This document shows positions 11,106-20,282 of a stretch of DNA of 64,000 bases, piece after piece. Position 1 is the first letter of the stretch, and every line of letters starts with the position of its first letter. A program made the position numbers and the translations under genes. The notes beneath the pieces were generated by a model that searched no databases, had not been told where the DNA came from, and saw only the letters and a program-made list of their open reading frames with translations. The DNA is from Meconema thalassinum (lineage: Eukaryota; Arthropoda; Insecta; Orthoptera; Tettigoniidae). The stretch covers positions 1,289,714,792-1,289,778,791 of the forward strand of contig OX336389.2 in assembly GCA_946902985.2 (NCBI GenBank), read 5' to 3'.

Positions 11106-11740
11106 CCTCCTCACTTTAACTCCTCTCATGAGTTTGGTGTCAGAAAGGCCATCTAACCGTAGAACATAGATGGTGGTGAGTTAGCCGTGCGCTTTAAACC
11201 AAGCCCCATGACAGTGATGTGGATCTGCAGCACGTCCGGAGATTCAACGCTCGTTACCCAGCGCTGACAGCGGCTATCCTCAGTGAGGGTTTCCCCCTCG
11301 ATTTTCCACATTCCCTTCCGGTAAATGCAGGGATAATACCTTAATTCAAGTTCAGAAGCACCTACTCCATCCCTGTCCCTAATACACACATACTACTACA
11401 GTCACCACAGAAGCACAGGTTACCAGACAAGTTCAACACACACTCAAGTACAAAGCCCCTAAAGTGAATTAACAACAACCCACATACACACGGACATGGA
11501 CAGTGTATTTTACAGTCTTACTAGTAAGATACTACCGACAGCGGTAGCTACGCTCGCTAAAGCGCAGCGCTAGGTCATGGGGTCAAGCTATCTGCAGACT
11601 CGGTAGACGTGGTTTCGAGCCCTACTGTCGGCCGTCCTTAAAATGTGTTTCCGTGGTTTCCCATTTTAAACTCCAGGCAAATGCTCAGAAGGTATCTTCT
11701 GACAGGCCACGGTCACTTCCTTCCACATCCTTGCCCAGTT
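11106..11740 (+). repeat. Cluster of SINE fragments (families S6 and S4, two S4 copies)
   Basis: 11106-11167 matches the S6 block CTCCTCTCATGAG(T/G)TTGG also found at 13045-13165 and, inverted, at 28637-28735. About 11185-11480 and 11528-11740 are two S4 copies sharing CCAGGCAAATG or its equivalent, CAGAAGCACAGGTTACCAGA, and a TACAAAGCCCCTAAA end. The cluster forms the left flank of hAT element 2. Confidence 0.6.
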
Positions 11741-11897
11741 TCATTCATCTTCATTCATTTAATCCAGGCCACGCCAATGTGAGCACTTAGTGCTTGGGCG
11801 CCACTGTGCTGCACCGAGTGGCACCGGTGCTTTTCCCCTCCCTCCCCTCTTTCCTCCCCGTGAAGTGGCGGTAGCACAGTCAGACTTGGATGATGAG

Positions 11898-12590
11898 TAA
11901 TGGATCGCTGACCTCGCTTTCATGAAAGACATCTCGGGGTATTCAAATGATTTAAATATCTCGTTTCAAGGCAAAAATAAATTAATCAGTAGGCCTACTA
12001 TAAGTGACCGTATTGAAAGTTTCAAATTGCAGCTTATGCTTTATAAAAGTCAGCTTCAAAAAGGAAATTGGGACAGTTTTCCCTCTCTAAAATCCTTGAA
12101 TTTAAGTACTTATGAACACATCAGTTAGCACACAAAAGCGTCACAGTCATTGCATAAAGAATTTGAAGATAGGCTTGAAGAAATAAAACAAGTAAAGCCG
12201 GCACTCAAAGTCTTTATGACACCTTTTTCGGTGCACCCAGAGGATGCCCGATAAAGTCTCCAAGTTGAGCTGATAAAACTACAGTGCGATCAATTTTGAC
12301 AGACCACTATTACCATTACAATGGTGATTTGATTTCATTTCATAAAGGCGTTCAAGAACAAAAATTCCAGAGGATTCATGCCCTTGCCCTGAAATTTGTT
12401 GCTATGTTCGGAACAACATACGTTTGTGAACAATTTTTTTCAACTGTGAATATTAACAAAACAAAAACAAGGTTAAGTTTGTCTGATGCTTCCTTGGAAG
12501 CGGATTGCAACTGCCAAAACGATTGTTCCAAGTATCGGCAAATTAGTGGGTTCAAAGCTATGCCAAAGATAAAGAAAGAATGTTGAAAAT
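11898..12590 (+). pseudogene. hAT transposase C-terminal remnant (ZBED5/GTF2IRD2-like)
   Basis: Fragments in shifting frames read D-L-N-I-S-F-Q-G-K-N-K-L-I (near 11949-11987), then an L-K-V-F-M-T-P-F-S-V segment. The hAT dimerisation-like segment T-Y-V-C-E-Q-F-F-S-T-V-N-I-N-K-T-K follows at 12419-12470. This order matches the C-terminal half of hAT transposases of the ZBED5/GTF2IRD2/SCAND3 type. The BED finger and most of the catalytic RNase-H-like core are deleted. Stops occur at about 12126 and 12252, plus frameshifts. The protein is not functional. Confidence 0.75.
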
Positions 12591-12691
12591 TAGTACAAAA
12601 TCAGGAGAGCATTAAAACTATTATTTCTGTCTGTACACAAAATTGGCATTATTATGATTATTTGTTTTCATACCGGTACGCCGCCTGACGC

Positions 12692-12868
12692 AGCGGTCTA
12701 GCTGTATGCCTCTCACCAAGGCGGTCCGGGTTCGATTCCCGGTCAATGCATGTGAGATTTTCGAAGTGAAATGCCATGTCCTGTGGTTCGGATTCCACGT
12801 AAAAAGGAGGTCCCGTGGCTCATGATCTCAAGATTAACGGTCACGTTAAACTACAAGCTTCCTTTTCA
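12692..12868 (+). mobile_element. SINE family S2 nested in hAT element 2, with 13-bp TSD
   Basis: The SINE is flanked by identical CGCCGCCTGACGC copies at 12679-12691 and 12869-12881, so its insertion point is exact. It contains AGCGGTCTAGCTG, the B box GGTTCGATTCC and the body ending in CTACAAGCTTCC. It is very similar to the copy inside the Polinton at 39.5 kb. It inserted after hAT element 2. Confidence 0.9.
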
Positions 12869-13044
12869 CGCCGCCTGACGCGCGCTGATTTGCTCATCCC
12901 CATTCACCAAACAGCAACACTACCCTCGTCTCGCTACGCGCTGCTACTACACGTTCCTCTCCTACAGCAGAGCACCGGTGCTTCTGCCGGTGCCGGCCTG
13001 TGCTAGCGAAGCACCTGAGTTGGCGTGGCCTGATTTAATCTCTC

Positions 13045-13165
13045 ATTAACTCCTCTCATGAGGTTGGCATCAGGAAGGGCATCTGGCCGTAAAAACCATC
13101 CACCACATAGGATTCCATCGCATCTCATCCCCGACCCCGTTGGAAATGGGATTAATGAGGGGTAG
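13045..13165 (+). repeat. SINE-like repeat S6
   Basis: Starts AACTCCTCTCATGAGGTTGG and runs through GGCATCTGGCCGTAAAAACC to CCCGACCCCGTTGG, with GGGATTAATGAGG at the end. The inverted copy at 28637-28735 has the same order. Confidence 0.65.
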
Positions 13166-13429
13166 ACATACGACATACACTAGTAAGATACTGTAGTTAT
13201 GTACGAGTTGTCCCGGCTTCTAGGCCGTGGCTTACAGTTCACTGCTGACTAAAGGAAAGAGAAATGTTGGGAGCAATCATCCTGCCTGGACCACGGCCTA
13301 CTTGTAGCCTACATATTATAGCTATGAACGCCGGCCGGCCGTGTTGTTGCACGTCACATCGTTACACGATTATAGACCGTACTTTTTATTTACATGAACA
13401 TCTCATGTTGCAGTGACTAACATAATTGT

Positions 13430-13690
13430 CTCTCACCCCTGAGGTCCGGGTTCGATTCCCAACTCAGCCTTCTTAGAAGTGTTTTTCTGTGATTTCGAAC
13501 ATCATCTTCAGTCAAATGTCGGGGAGTTTCCAAACTTAAGGCCACGGCTACCTGCTCCTCAATTTCTAGTCTCAGTTAGAAATTCATACACCACTACACT
13601 CACCACAATAACACAGGTTATCAGACAAATCCTATACTTACACCCAAGTATACGGGGCTAAATAACTACGATGTCGCAAGTCAATGAAAC
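13430..13690 (+). mobile_element. SINE family S4 copy
   Basis: B box GGTTCGATTCC at about 13449, body AACACAGGTTATCAGACAAA and CACCCAAGTATACGGGGCTA, ending in a short A-rich tail. Confidence 0.7.
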
Positions 13691-13989
13691 AACTACTTTA
13701 ATAATTTGTATTCACATGGATGGTTAAAGAAACATTAAACATGTTTCTTTGGTTATGTTTGATATCCAGTTTAAAACTGGCGACGTAATAGGAAAATTAA
13801 ATGGACTATTAAAATATGGAATCAAATATCAACACAAATTATTAATCATATACAGGATGTTTTTTTTTTTTTTTTGCTGGAGCGGGACCAGGCGCGTGAA
13901 CGCCTTCCGTCAGCCAACGGAACTCGGGCCACAGATTGCGAAGATGGTATAATCCGTAACAGAGTAAATTAATTTAAATAAATTAGCGT

Positions 13990-14570
13990 TTACACGTTGT
14001 AATTCTCCTTCCGTAGACTAATAAGGGATATCTGCTGCCGTATATTGTTCTCAAGCTCCTCTAGGGTACGGGGATTAGACCGATAGACTTTGACTTCGAA
14101 GCTACCCCACAAATAAAAATCACACGGTCTTAAGTCCGGGCTTCGAGGTGGCCACAATCCTGCACTGATCACCCTGTCACCAAACACAGCACTTATTGCG
14201 TCCAGTGAATTGTGAGCAGTATGCGCAGTTGCACCAGCTTGCTGAAAAAAAAAACATACAATATTTCCCTGTCTGTTAACTGGACAAGTAAATTATTGAA
14301 AATAATCTGAACGTATCGAGTAGAATTAATAGTTTCACGAAAAAAAATGGGCCTGTAATTCTTTTTGTGGTTACTGCGCACCACACACCGATTTTTGGGT
14401 CATGCAGAGGATTTTGGTTGATTAGTCTTGGGTTCACAGGTGACCAGTATCGATTGTTTTGTGAATTCACACGTTCATCCAAATAAAACCATGCCTCATC
14501 ACTGAAAAACACTAACTGTGGATCTGAAATTCCGTCATGCACGGACTAGAAAGCCAATTACAGTAGTCTC
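13990..14570 (-). pseudogene. Mariner-family transposase (MLE-2), 5'-truncated and broken
   Basis: On the minus strand an F-F-S-D-E-A-W-F block carries the first catalytic Asp. It is followed by V-N-S-Q-N-N-R-Y-W, a G-V-W-C-A-V block, and after a frameshift A-T-A-H-T-A-H-N-S and L-W-P-P-R-S-P-D-L-R-P-C-D-F-Y-L-W, where the last Asp is the third catalytic residue. The second catalytic position (before G-A-T-A-H-T) is Ala in this copy, so it is catalytically dead. The N-terminal helix-turn-helix half is missing beyond about 14570. The homopolymer around 14242-14251 marks one frameshift. A TACAGGATG sequence at about 13853 may be one end of the element; the other end was not found. Confidence 0.8.
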
Positions 14571-14598
14571 TCTAAGTGAATGAACAACAACATGAAAT

Positions 14599-14776
14599 GA
14601 GCCGTTGAGAGCCTAAGTGGTGTAACTCCTCTCGGAATCGCAGGGAAGACAAAGAGGCGTAGCTCGGGGACAGTGTGTGCGAAGGATGGGAAGTGAGGAT
14701 TGTATGTGTAGTCCACAAAGGTTAGACTTGTCTGTTATTCCGGGAGGAGTTATACCACTTGGGCTCTCAACGGCTC
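14599..14776. mobile_element. 178-bp MITE with 42-bp TIRs
   Basis: The left end GAGCCGTTGAGAGCC and right end GGGCTCTCAACGGCTC are inverted copies extending over about 42 bp (through AAGTGGT, TAACTCCTC and CGGAAT) with few mismatches. AAAT flanks both sides (14595-14598 and 14777-14780), which would fit a 4-bp target duplication, though so short a match may be chance. It is non-coding. Confidence 0.75.
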
Positions 14777-14780
14777 AAAT

Positions 14781-15262
14781 ACAACGTTCAATACTTCACA
14801 TGCACTGAACAACCCGGCCGGTTAGCAAACTTTCAGCATTCAAATACATAATATATTTCAACTATTTGAGTTAATGTTAATTCAATACTGAAATAGAACC
14901 CAAGGCCTCATTGTAGCCACAGTCTTAAAGAGGGAAATTTATCGAAATAACTAAGGAAATGTAAATATGTTTGAATGAGTTAATTGCCCCATGAAAAGAA
15001 CGCCAATGTGTTACCACTCGGAACGGACATCAAACTTACCGCTTGAATAGCCAAGCGGCCAGAGGTAATCGTACGGCACGTTCTGAAGACATTGCAACCA
15101 ATATTACTATAAGTCCCCCATGACAGTTTGATTTGGGGTACAGATATCATTAATTTTTTTATTTATATTCTATACTAATATTTTATTGTTTTGCCAATGT
15201 GTCCAATTGTATTAGTCCGTTCGCAGTAGACACAGTGTCACCATTTCATCAAATTATCTAAT
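14781..15262. other. No gene recognised
   Basis: AT-rich spacer without a recognisable gene or repeat. Confidence 0.4.
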
Positions 15263-15263
15263 T

Positions 15264-15736
15264 ATACAGGGTGTTTCAAAAATAGGGGGCATAATTTCAG
15301 GTATGTATTTGTTATATGTAGACAATCAAAATAGTACATTACAACATGTGTCCGGAAATGCTTCATTTCCGAGTTATGGCCTTCACAACACTGAACTTCA
15401 CCGGAACGCTTTTCTTCCACAGGTCAATGTCATTACAGAAGATGTTCAAAATGCACACCTCCTGCTTGAATACAGACCTCACATTGATGTCTCATTGACC
15501 TCTCCTGGAACAAACGACGAGCCAACGCAGCATTGCCATCCACCTAACCGCACAAGAAGTACACCTCTACCAGATGCTGATTTGAGTACATGACGCACAG
15601 ACGAACGCCAAACACAACACTGAATTTAACCTTCGCCTCAGAATGAACCGTCAACGTGTACTCTTAATGTCTCCTATCACGGCAGCGACCTGCGATAAGA
15701 AAAACTTTCCGGTGAAATTCAGTGTTGTGAAGGCCT
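15264..15736. repeat. Transposon end plus inverted-repeat remnant
   Basis: ACAGGGTGTTTCAAAAAT near 15267 is a typical TIR start of insect Tc1/mariner-type elements. Inside it, about 26 bp at 15379-15404 (GGCCTTCACAACACTGAA) is repeated in inverted orientation at 15709-15735. No second TIR was found, so the element is truncated or rearranged. Confidence 0.5.
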
Positions 15737-15737
15737 A

Positions 15738-16014
15738 AGGTGTATGTTTCACAAAACTCAAGCTCCTAAACCAGAGGGAGTTAGAAGGAGTGGTTTGTAC
15801 CAAAATCTTCCAAATAGTCTCAATAGTACAGGAAAAATCTTGCATTTCTTTAAAAGGCAACGAAAATATATTTATTTGTTTATAAAGTGCTTTTAAACAA
15901 ATAAACAGAACTGTGTCGCATACAGCCCGCATCGCATTACGGCCGGGCGGATAGTCTGTACACATAGGGCGAACACAACCCATTATGTGAGAGTTCTCGC
16001 ACGGGTCTACTAGT
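15738..16014 (-). repeat. Interspersed repeat R6, inverted copy
   Basis: Inverse of the repeat at 10784-11080, ending in CGCACGGGTCTACTAG. The pair forms a 5-kb-spaced inverted repeat, most simply two independent insertions. Confidence 0.7.
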
Positions 16015-16020
16015 TGTTAT

Positions 16021-16351
16021 GAAAATGAAAATCCACAGCCTGCTTCCAGTCTCCGACCGGGTCAGGAATGGAATGAATGAAGCCCCTATCTAGCGGCGAG
16101 GATATGAACTGTGCCGGCTGCCGAGGCCTGACGCACTCCTCTGGGGCAATGATTAAATGAATGACAGATGAAATGAAATGATAGTGGAGAGTGTTGCTGG
16201 AATGAAATTTTGACAGGGAAAACCGGAGTACCCGGAGAAAAACCTGTCTGCCTCCGTTCTGTCCAGCACAGATCTCACATGGAGTGACCGGGATTTGAAC
16301 CACGGACTCAGCGGTGAGAGGCCGGCATGCTGCCGCCTGAGCCACGGAGGC
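16021..16351 (-). mobile_element. SINE family S3, about 330 bp
   Basis: Read on the minus strand, the head GCCTCCGTGGCTCAGGCGG is strongly tRNA-like, with B box GGTTCAAATCCCGGTCACTC. The body has TTTTTCTCCGGGTACTCCGG and AGGAGTGCGTCAGGCCTCGG, and the end is GCAGGCTGTGGATTTTCATT. Other copies at 19691-20020 and 24948-25268 are almost colinear. It lies next to a Tc1 fragment. Confidence 0.85.
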
Positions 16352-16434
16352 TCTTGGGGTAGGTTTTAAGCAACCTGCTATCAACCTGTAGGTTTCGTTC
16401 AGAGCTGTATCTACCTGTCTGGCATGAGATGACC

Positions 16435-16600
16435 TGTACCAAACATTGATGAATTCGGCGAGGCATGGAGTCAATAAGGCCCTGGATCGCTTCCTGAGGA
16501 ATTGTGGCCCATGCTTGCTGCACTGCACGGGTCAGTTGTTCCAGAGTTGTGGGGTGGCTGAGGATGGTTGGCCAGTTGTCGGCCCATCATGTCCCACACA
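16435..16600 (-). pseudogene. Tc1-like transposase C-terminal fragment
   Basis: In shifting frames the minus strand encodes H-V-W-D-M-M-G-R-Q-L, then T-T-L-E-Q-L, and A-W-A-T-I-P-Q-E-A-I-Q-G-L-I-D-S-M-P-R-R-I. This is the region just after the third catalytic Glu to near the C terminus of Tc1 transposases. At least one frameshift is present. It is a different Tc1 family from the fragment at base 1. Confidence 0.75.
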
Positions 16601-16990
16601 TGCGCAATAATAAGTATTAATTATTCCGTTGACAATTCACAATAAAACTTATGTCTAATAAAACACACGTAGCGTGATGAGCTGCTTGACTTATGAACAG
16701 ACGGCACTCGTCCCCCTGCTCGTCCTGCAAGGCTCCGGCTACTTATCAACGCTGGCGCAACCAAGTTCAGAGGCACTTGTACAGGGCGCCCGAGAATGTT
16801 CTCCGCAGTGGTTACGTGCAGCTGCGAGTGGTTGCGTCATCGGTTTACTTGGCAGCACTGTGTCCTTGAAAGGGGGACTCCCGCGTGTGGGCTGTGGGCT
16901 GTTGACTTTGTCAGATAAGCGAGCCTGCATGTCTTCAGTGTGTATTGCAGTAAGCGAGCGTTCAGATAGATTATTGGAAGAGTGCAACAG

Positions 16991-18157
16991 GATGTAACGG
17001 AGCCACCGCTTTTGTTTAAACGTCGGCCGTCAATATCAGTGCCTTGCCAGGTAATTTACTACCACCAATCTGTAACGAAGCCACAACCCTCTAGATCAGT
17101 GCCTCGCCAGGTGCATTTCTGTTACCAATCTGTCTCTCTCTATTCATGGATAAGAACTTTGTTAAGTGCCCGGCAAACCACTTAAAACCAAGAGCCGAAT
17201 TTCAATCGTTTTCACGAAAAGATAATTGTGAAAATTAATAAAGGTCTCTCAGAGCTGAGAAAGCCGTTACCTGTAAGTTATAGTATATATTGGGAATATG
17301 GGAAGAAATTTAGGAAAAAGCATGCAATAGACTTCTTTCTTTCTTTAAAGTGCTGTCTAATTCATCCTGACAAATACAAACAATTATAGCATAGATGCTA
17401 CATATCCTAAACTACACTGTGAGTAGGCCTACAGTAATAATGGAAATAATATTTACATGTCAGAATTAGTTTCAAGACCTAGCAGCGAAGTCTAAATATT
17501 GATTTAACGGGTGTTAATGAAAACTTCTTACCTTAGCTGCTAGACGAGCAACGCACTAGGGCGTTGGTCCTGGCTACCAGAGGACAGCACTTGTTGACAC
17601 TCAGATGTTTAACGGTACACAGGCCCAGAATCGGCCTCATAAAAGCAATTTTAATAGTTCACTTGAATCCCTTCTACTTTAATTACCTCCCACTCGCTAT
17701 AGCAATTTCTCGATCTGATTGGTCGGGACTACAATTACAGCAAGTACTTTCGAGCAAAGGGTGGGGGTTAATGAAAACATCTTACCTTAGCTGGAAGACT
17801 CACATGGAAAATATTCCTACGTCAGCCCCTTATCATGTACAAAAGTCATTTAGAACCAATGTGGTCTGACCAAGTGGGCCACACACATTACTTCCCAATA
17901 ACGAGGCTATAAGTTGACACGTTCAAAAAATTAGAATAGGGAGCTAGCGCGAGTAACCAAATATCTAATGGCAGCAATAAAAATTAATATGATTCCAGCA
18001 GGCTGGCTGAGAAAGCGCTCGACATGTACAGTCATTGATACTGTAAAGAATCTCTGTACCAAGCTAGAAAAAGGGGGTACCCAAAGTTGGAATAAAATAG
18101 GGGTTTGAAACTAAGGAAATTCTCACTTAATACGCAAAGTACGTCCACTACGTCACA
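16991..18157. other. 1.17-kb insertion inside MLE-1, unidentified
   Basis: Defined by comparison: the sister copy reads straight through from GTGCAACAG into TATACAGG at 23566-23581, whereas here those two points are 1.17 kb apart. The inserted DNA contains a tandem pair of about 70 bp with CAGTGCCT(T/C)GCCAGGT at 17037-17112 and direct copies of TAATGAAAAC(T/A)TCTTACCTTAGCTG at 17515 and 17770. No coding domain and no clean target duplication were recognised. Confidence 0.6.
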
Positions 18158-18172
18158 AGTATACAGGCTGTA

Positions 18173-19206
18173 ATGTTTACTACTGAAGAGAGTTTTTTTT
18201 TTTTTGGTGGAATACGTTATTCGCGAAGGCGATCGGTTTACAGAAAATATAAAATTAAGATTTCAGGCGCGGTTTCCTAATTCAAAGTGTCCAAACCGTG
18301 ATACCGTTCGGGATTTGATAAGTAAATTTCGTGTGTCTAGCTCAGTTCACGATGTACCGGGAACAGGCAGGCCTGCGCTTTTAACAGACGAAAAACTTGA
18401 TGAAATCTCCGATATAATGCTGCGTAGTCCAAGTAAATCAACACGAAAATTAGCTCAAGAAACAGGAATCTCTAAGTCGACAGCACATAAAGCTGTAAGA
18501 GACAAGCTTCAGTTGTTCCCTTATAAAGTTACCGTGGTTCATGAATTAAAACAAACTGATTACGGGAAAAGAGTGATGTACTGTGAATGGTTCCAAAGAT
18601 TCATAAATCGACCTAGACTTGGCGTTTTAAACAAAACGTTTTTTCAGTCGAAGCATGGTTTCACTTATCCGGCTATGTAAATTCCCAAAATTCACGAATT
18701 TGATCTTCAGACAATCCCAATGCACTAAGATAATTACCATTGCATTCGTAGAAAATTGGCGTATGGGTTGCCATATGACGAGCTCGCGTAATAGGGCCAA
18801 TCTTCTTTGCAGTTCGGTGAATTCTGATGTCTACGGCTCTGAGATAATTTACAAGTTTATTGCTCAGTTAAATGAAGACGAAATTGAATGCTCTTTCTTT
18901 CAACAGGACAATGCTACAGCACATACGTCCCACCAGTCGCTTCACCTTTTTTTTTGGGGGGGGGGGGGGTATAATAATAACTAAAAGCCTCTGGCCACCA
19001 CGGTCTCCCGATTTAAGCCCACCAGATTATTTCTTTGGGGTGCGGCGAAATCTGAGGTATACACAACTAATCCAAAAACGATTGAGGAACATAAAGTGAA
19101 TATCATTAATTATATGCAGTCCATTCCGCAAGAAATTTTAGTGAAAGTCTTCGAGAATATGTGTAGACGTGTTGATGTCTGTCTTAGAACACAGCGTCTT
19201 TTATGA
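18173..19206 (+). pseudogene. MLE-1 transposase, broken
   Basis: ATG 18173 begins the family's N-terminal M-F-T-T-E-E segment. A T-rich homopolymer at about 18192-18205 shifts the frame. The following 158-codon stretch has the mariner helix-turn-helix (S-T-R-K-L-A-Q-E-T-G-I-S-K-S-T-A-H-K-A-V). A further shift leads to the catalytic core. At the first catalytic position (before E-A-W-F-H-L) this copy has Val rather than Asp. The block Q-Q-D-N-A-T-A-H-T holds the second Asp and L-W-P-P-R-S-P-D-L-S-P-P-D-Y-F the third, a DD34D-type layout. A G-rich slip at 18955-18969 and several stops confirm decay. It ends at TGA 19204-19206. Confidence 0.85.
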
Positions 19207-19341
19207 ATGGCAGTGGTGAGTACAAAGTTTACTGTTTGTTTGTTATGATGCAAGCGGCAGCCGTGCTGCCAACGTAACTGCTGTAGCTAGCTACCGCAGA
19301 CGCATGTAGGCTCTGCGGAGAACATTTCCGGGCTCACTGTA

Positions 19342-19690
19342 TCTTGAAAGGCTAATGCCATCGAATGAACTCAGATTCGTTTGTCGAGCTGCTCACAAAG
19401 GATACACGTCTAATTGAATAAAGTAACACGATCATGAGGAAGTACGGTAGGAAGTACGAAAGGCATTCGTTTTGGTGCGCACTGCAGCCCTATCTCCTTT
19501 GGGGTCTATTTCCTTCAATCTTTTCCAATATATTTTCGTATGCCACACCCTTCTTATTTCTGTTTTTGTACTCGTCACTTTTCACCTTCCACAATTCAGG
19601 TAAATCATGATACACTGCTATAAACTCCCGCCAAAATTCATTTTCTTCAATAATTTTAACAGTCGCCATAATAATAGTAGTCTACTACTA
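19342..19690. other. No gene recognised
   Basis: Short spacer between MLE-1 and a SINE; contains TCTACTACTA used as the SINE target. Confidence 0.4.
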
Positions 19691-20020
19691 CTGAAAATCC
19701 ACAGCCTGCTTCCAGTCGACCGACTGGGTCAGGGAATGGAATGTATAAAGCCCCCATCTAGCGGCGAGGACATGAACTGTGCCGGCTGCCGAAGCCTGTC
19801 GCACTCCCCTGGGGTAATGTTTAAATGAATGAAGGATGAAATTAAGATCGTGGACAGTGTTGGTGGAATGAAATTGTGACAGGGAAAACCAGAGTATCCG
19901 GAGAAAAACCTGTCTGCCTCCACTTTGTCCAGCACAAATCTCACATGGAGTGACCGGGATTTGAACCACGAACCCATGGGTGAGAGGCCAGCGTGCTGCC
20001 GCCTAAGCCACGGAGGGAAA
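19691..20020 (-). mobile_element. SINE family S3 with 10-bp TSD
   Basis: Colinear with the S3 copies at 16.0 and 25.0 kb. It is flanked by TCTACTACTA at 19681-19690 and 20021-20030, which fixes the insertion. Confidence 0.88.
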
Positions 20021-20037
20021 TCTACTACTACGAAGTC

Positions 20038-20088
<51 letters not shown>

Positions 20089-20102
20089 GTAATAATAATA
20101 AT
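20038..20102. repeat. (AAT)n microsatellite
   Basis: About 20 AAT units with one AGT interruption, just beyond the SINE target duplication. Confidence 0.95.
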
Positions 20103-20282
20103 GAAATACTAGAGGAGAAATTGAATTGCAATTAAAACACGACGAGATCTTCCGTCAGTCCAGTCAAGCACTGCCATACAAGTTCATATCGATTGTCAAG
20201 CGCGGAGGTTTTGCTCAACAAATTTCGATCCTACCCTATTTGTTTCAAACCGTTGTGCAACATCTCAATCCATGCCATACAC

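Larger units (their letters stand above)
11765..13032 (+). mobile_element. hAT element 2, 1268 bp, perfect 13-bp TIRs and perfect 8-bp TSD
   Basis: The ends are CAGGCCACGCCAA (11765-11777) and its exact inverse (13020-13032). Both sides are flanked by ATTTAATC (11757-11764 and 13033-13040). Inside are a C-terminal transposase remnant, a nested SINE with its own 13-bp duplication, and GC-rich subterminal DNA carrying CACCGGTGCTT in inverted copies near each end. The element is an internally deleted, non-autonomous hAT. Confidence 0.93.
16782..19339 (+). mobile_element. Mariner-family element MLE-1, with TIRs, TA duplication and a nested insertion
   Basis: The left end CAGGGCGCCCGAGAATG (16782) and right end (inverse, ending at 19339) match as 27-bp TIRs with 4 differences, sharing ATGTTCTCCGCAG. 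TA flanks both ends (16780-16781 and 19340-19341), the mariner target. Left non-coding DNA to 16990 also matches the second copy at 23348-23574. A block of 1.17 kb (16991-18157) separates this left end from the transposase gene and is absent in the second copy. Confidence 0.85.

Noticed and set aside
10784..16014. The inverted R6 pair as TIRs of a 5.2-kb element
   Set aside because: The enclosed DNA is a mix of unrelated SINEs, hAT, MITE and mariner pieces, and no target duplication flanks the pair, so two separate insertions are simpler.
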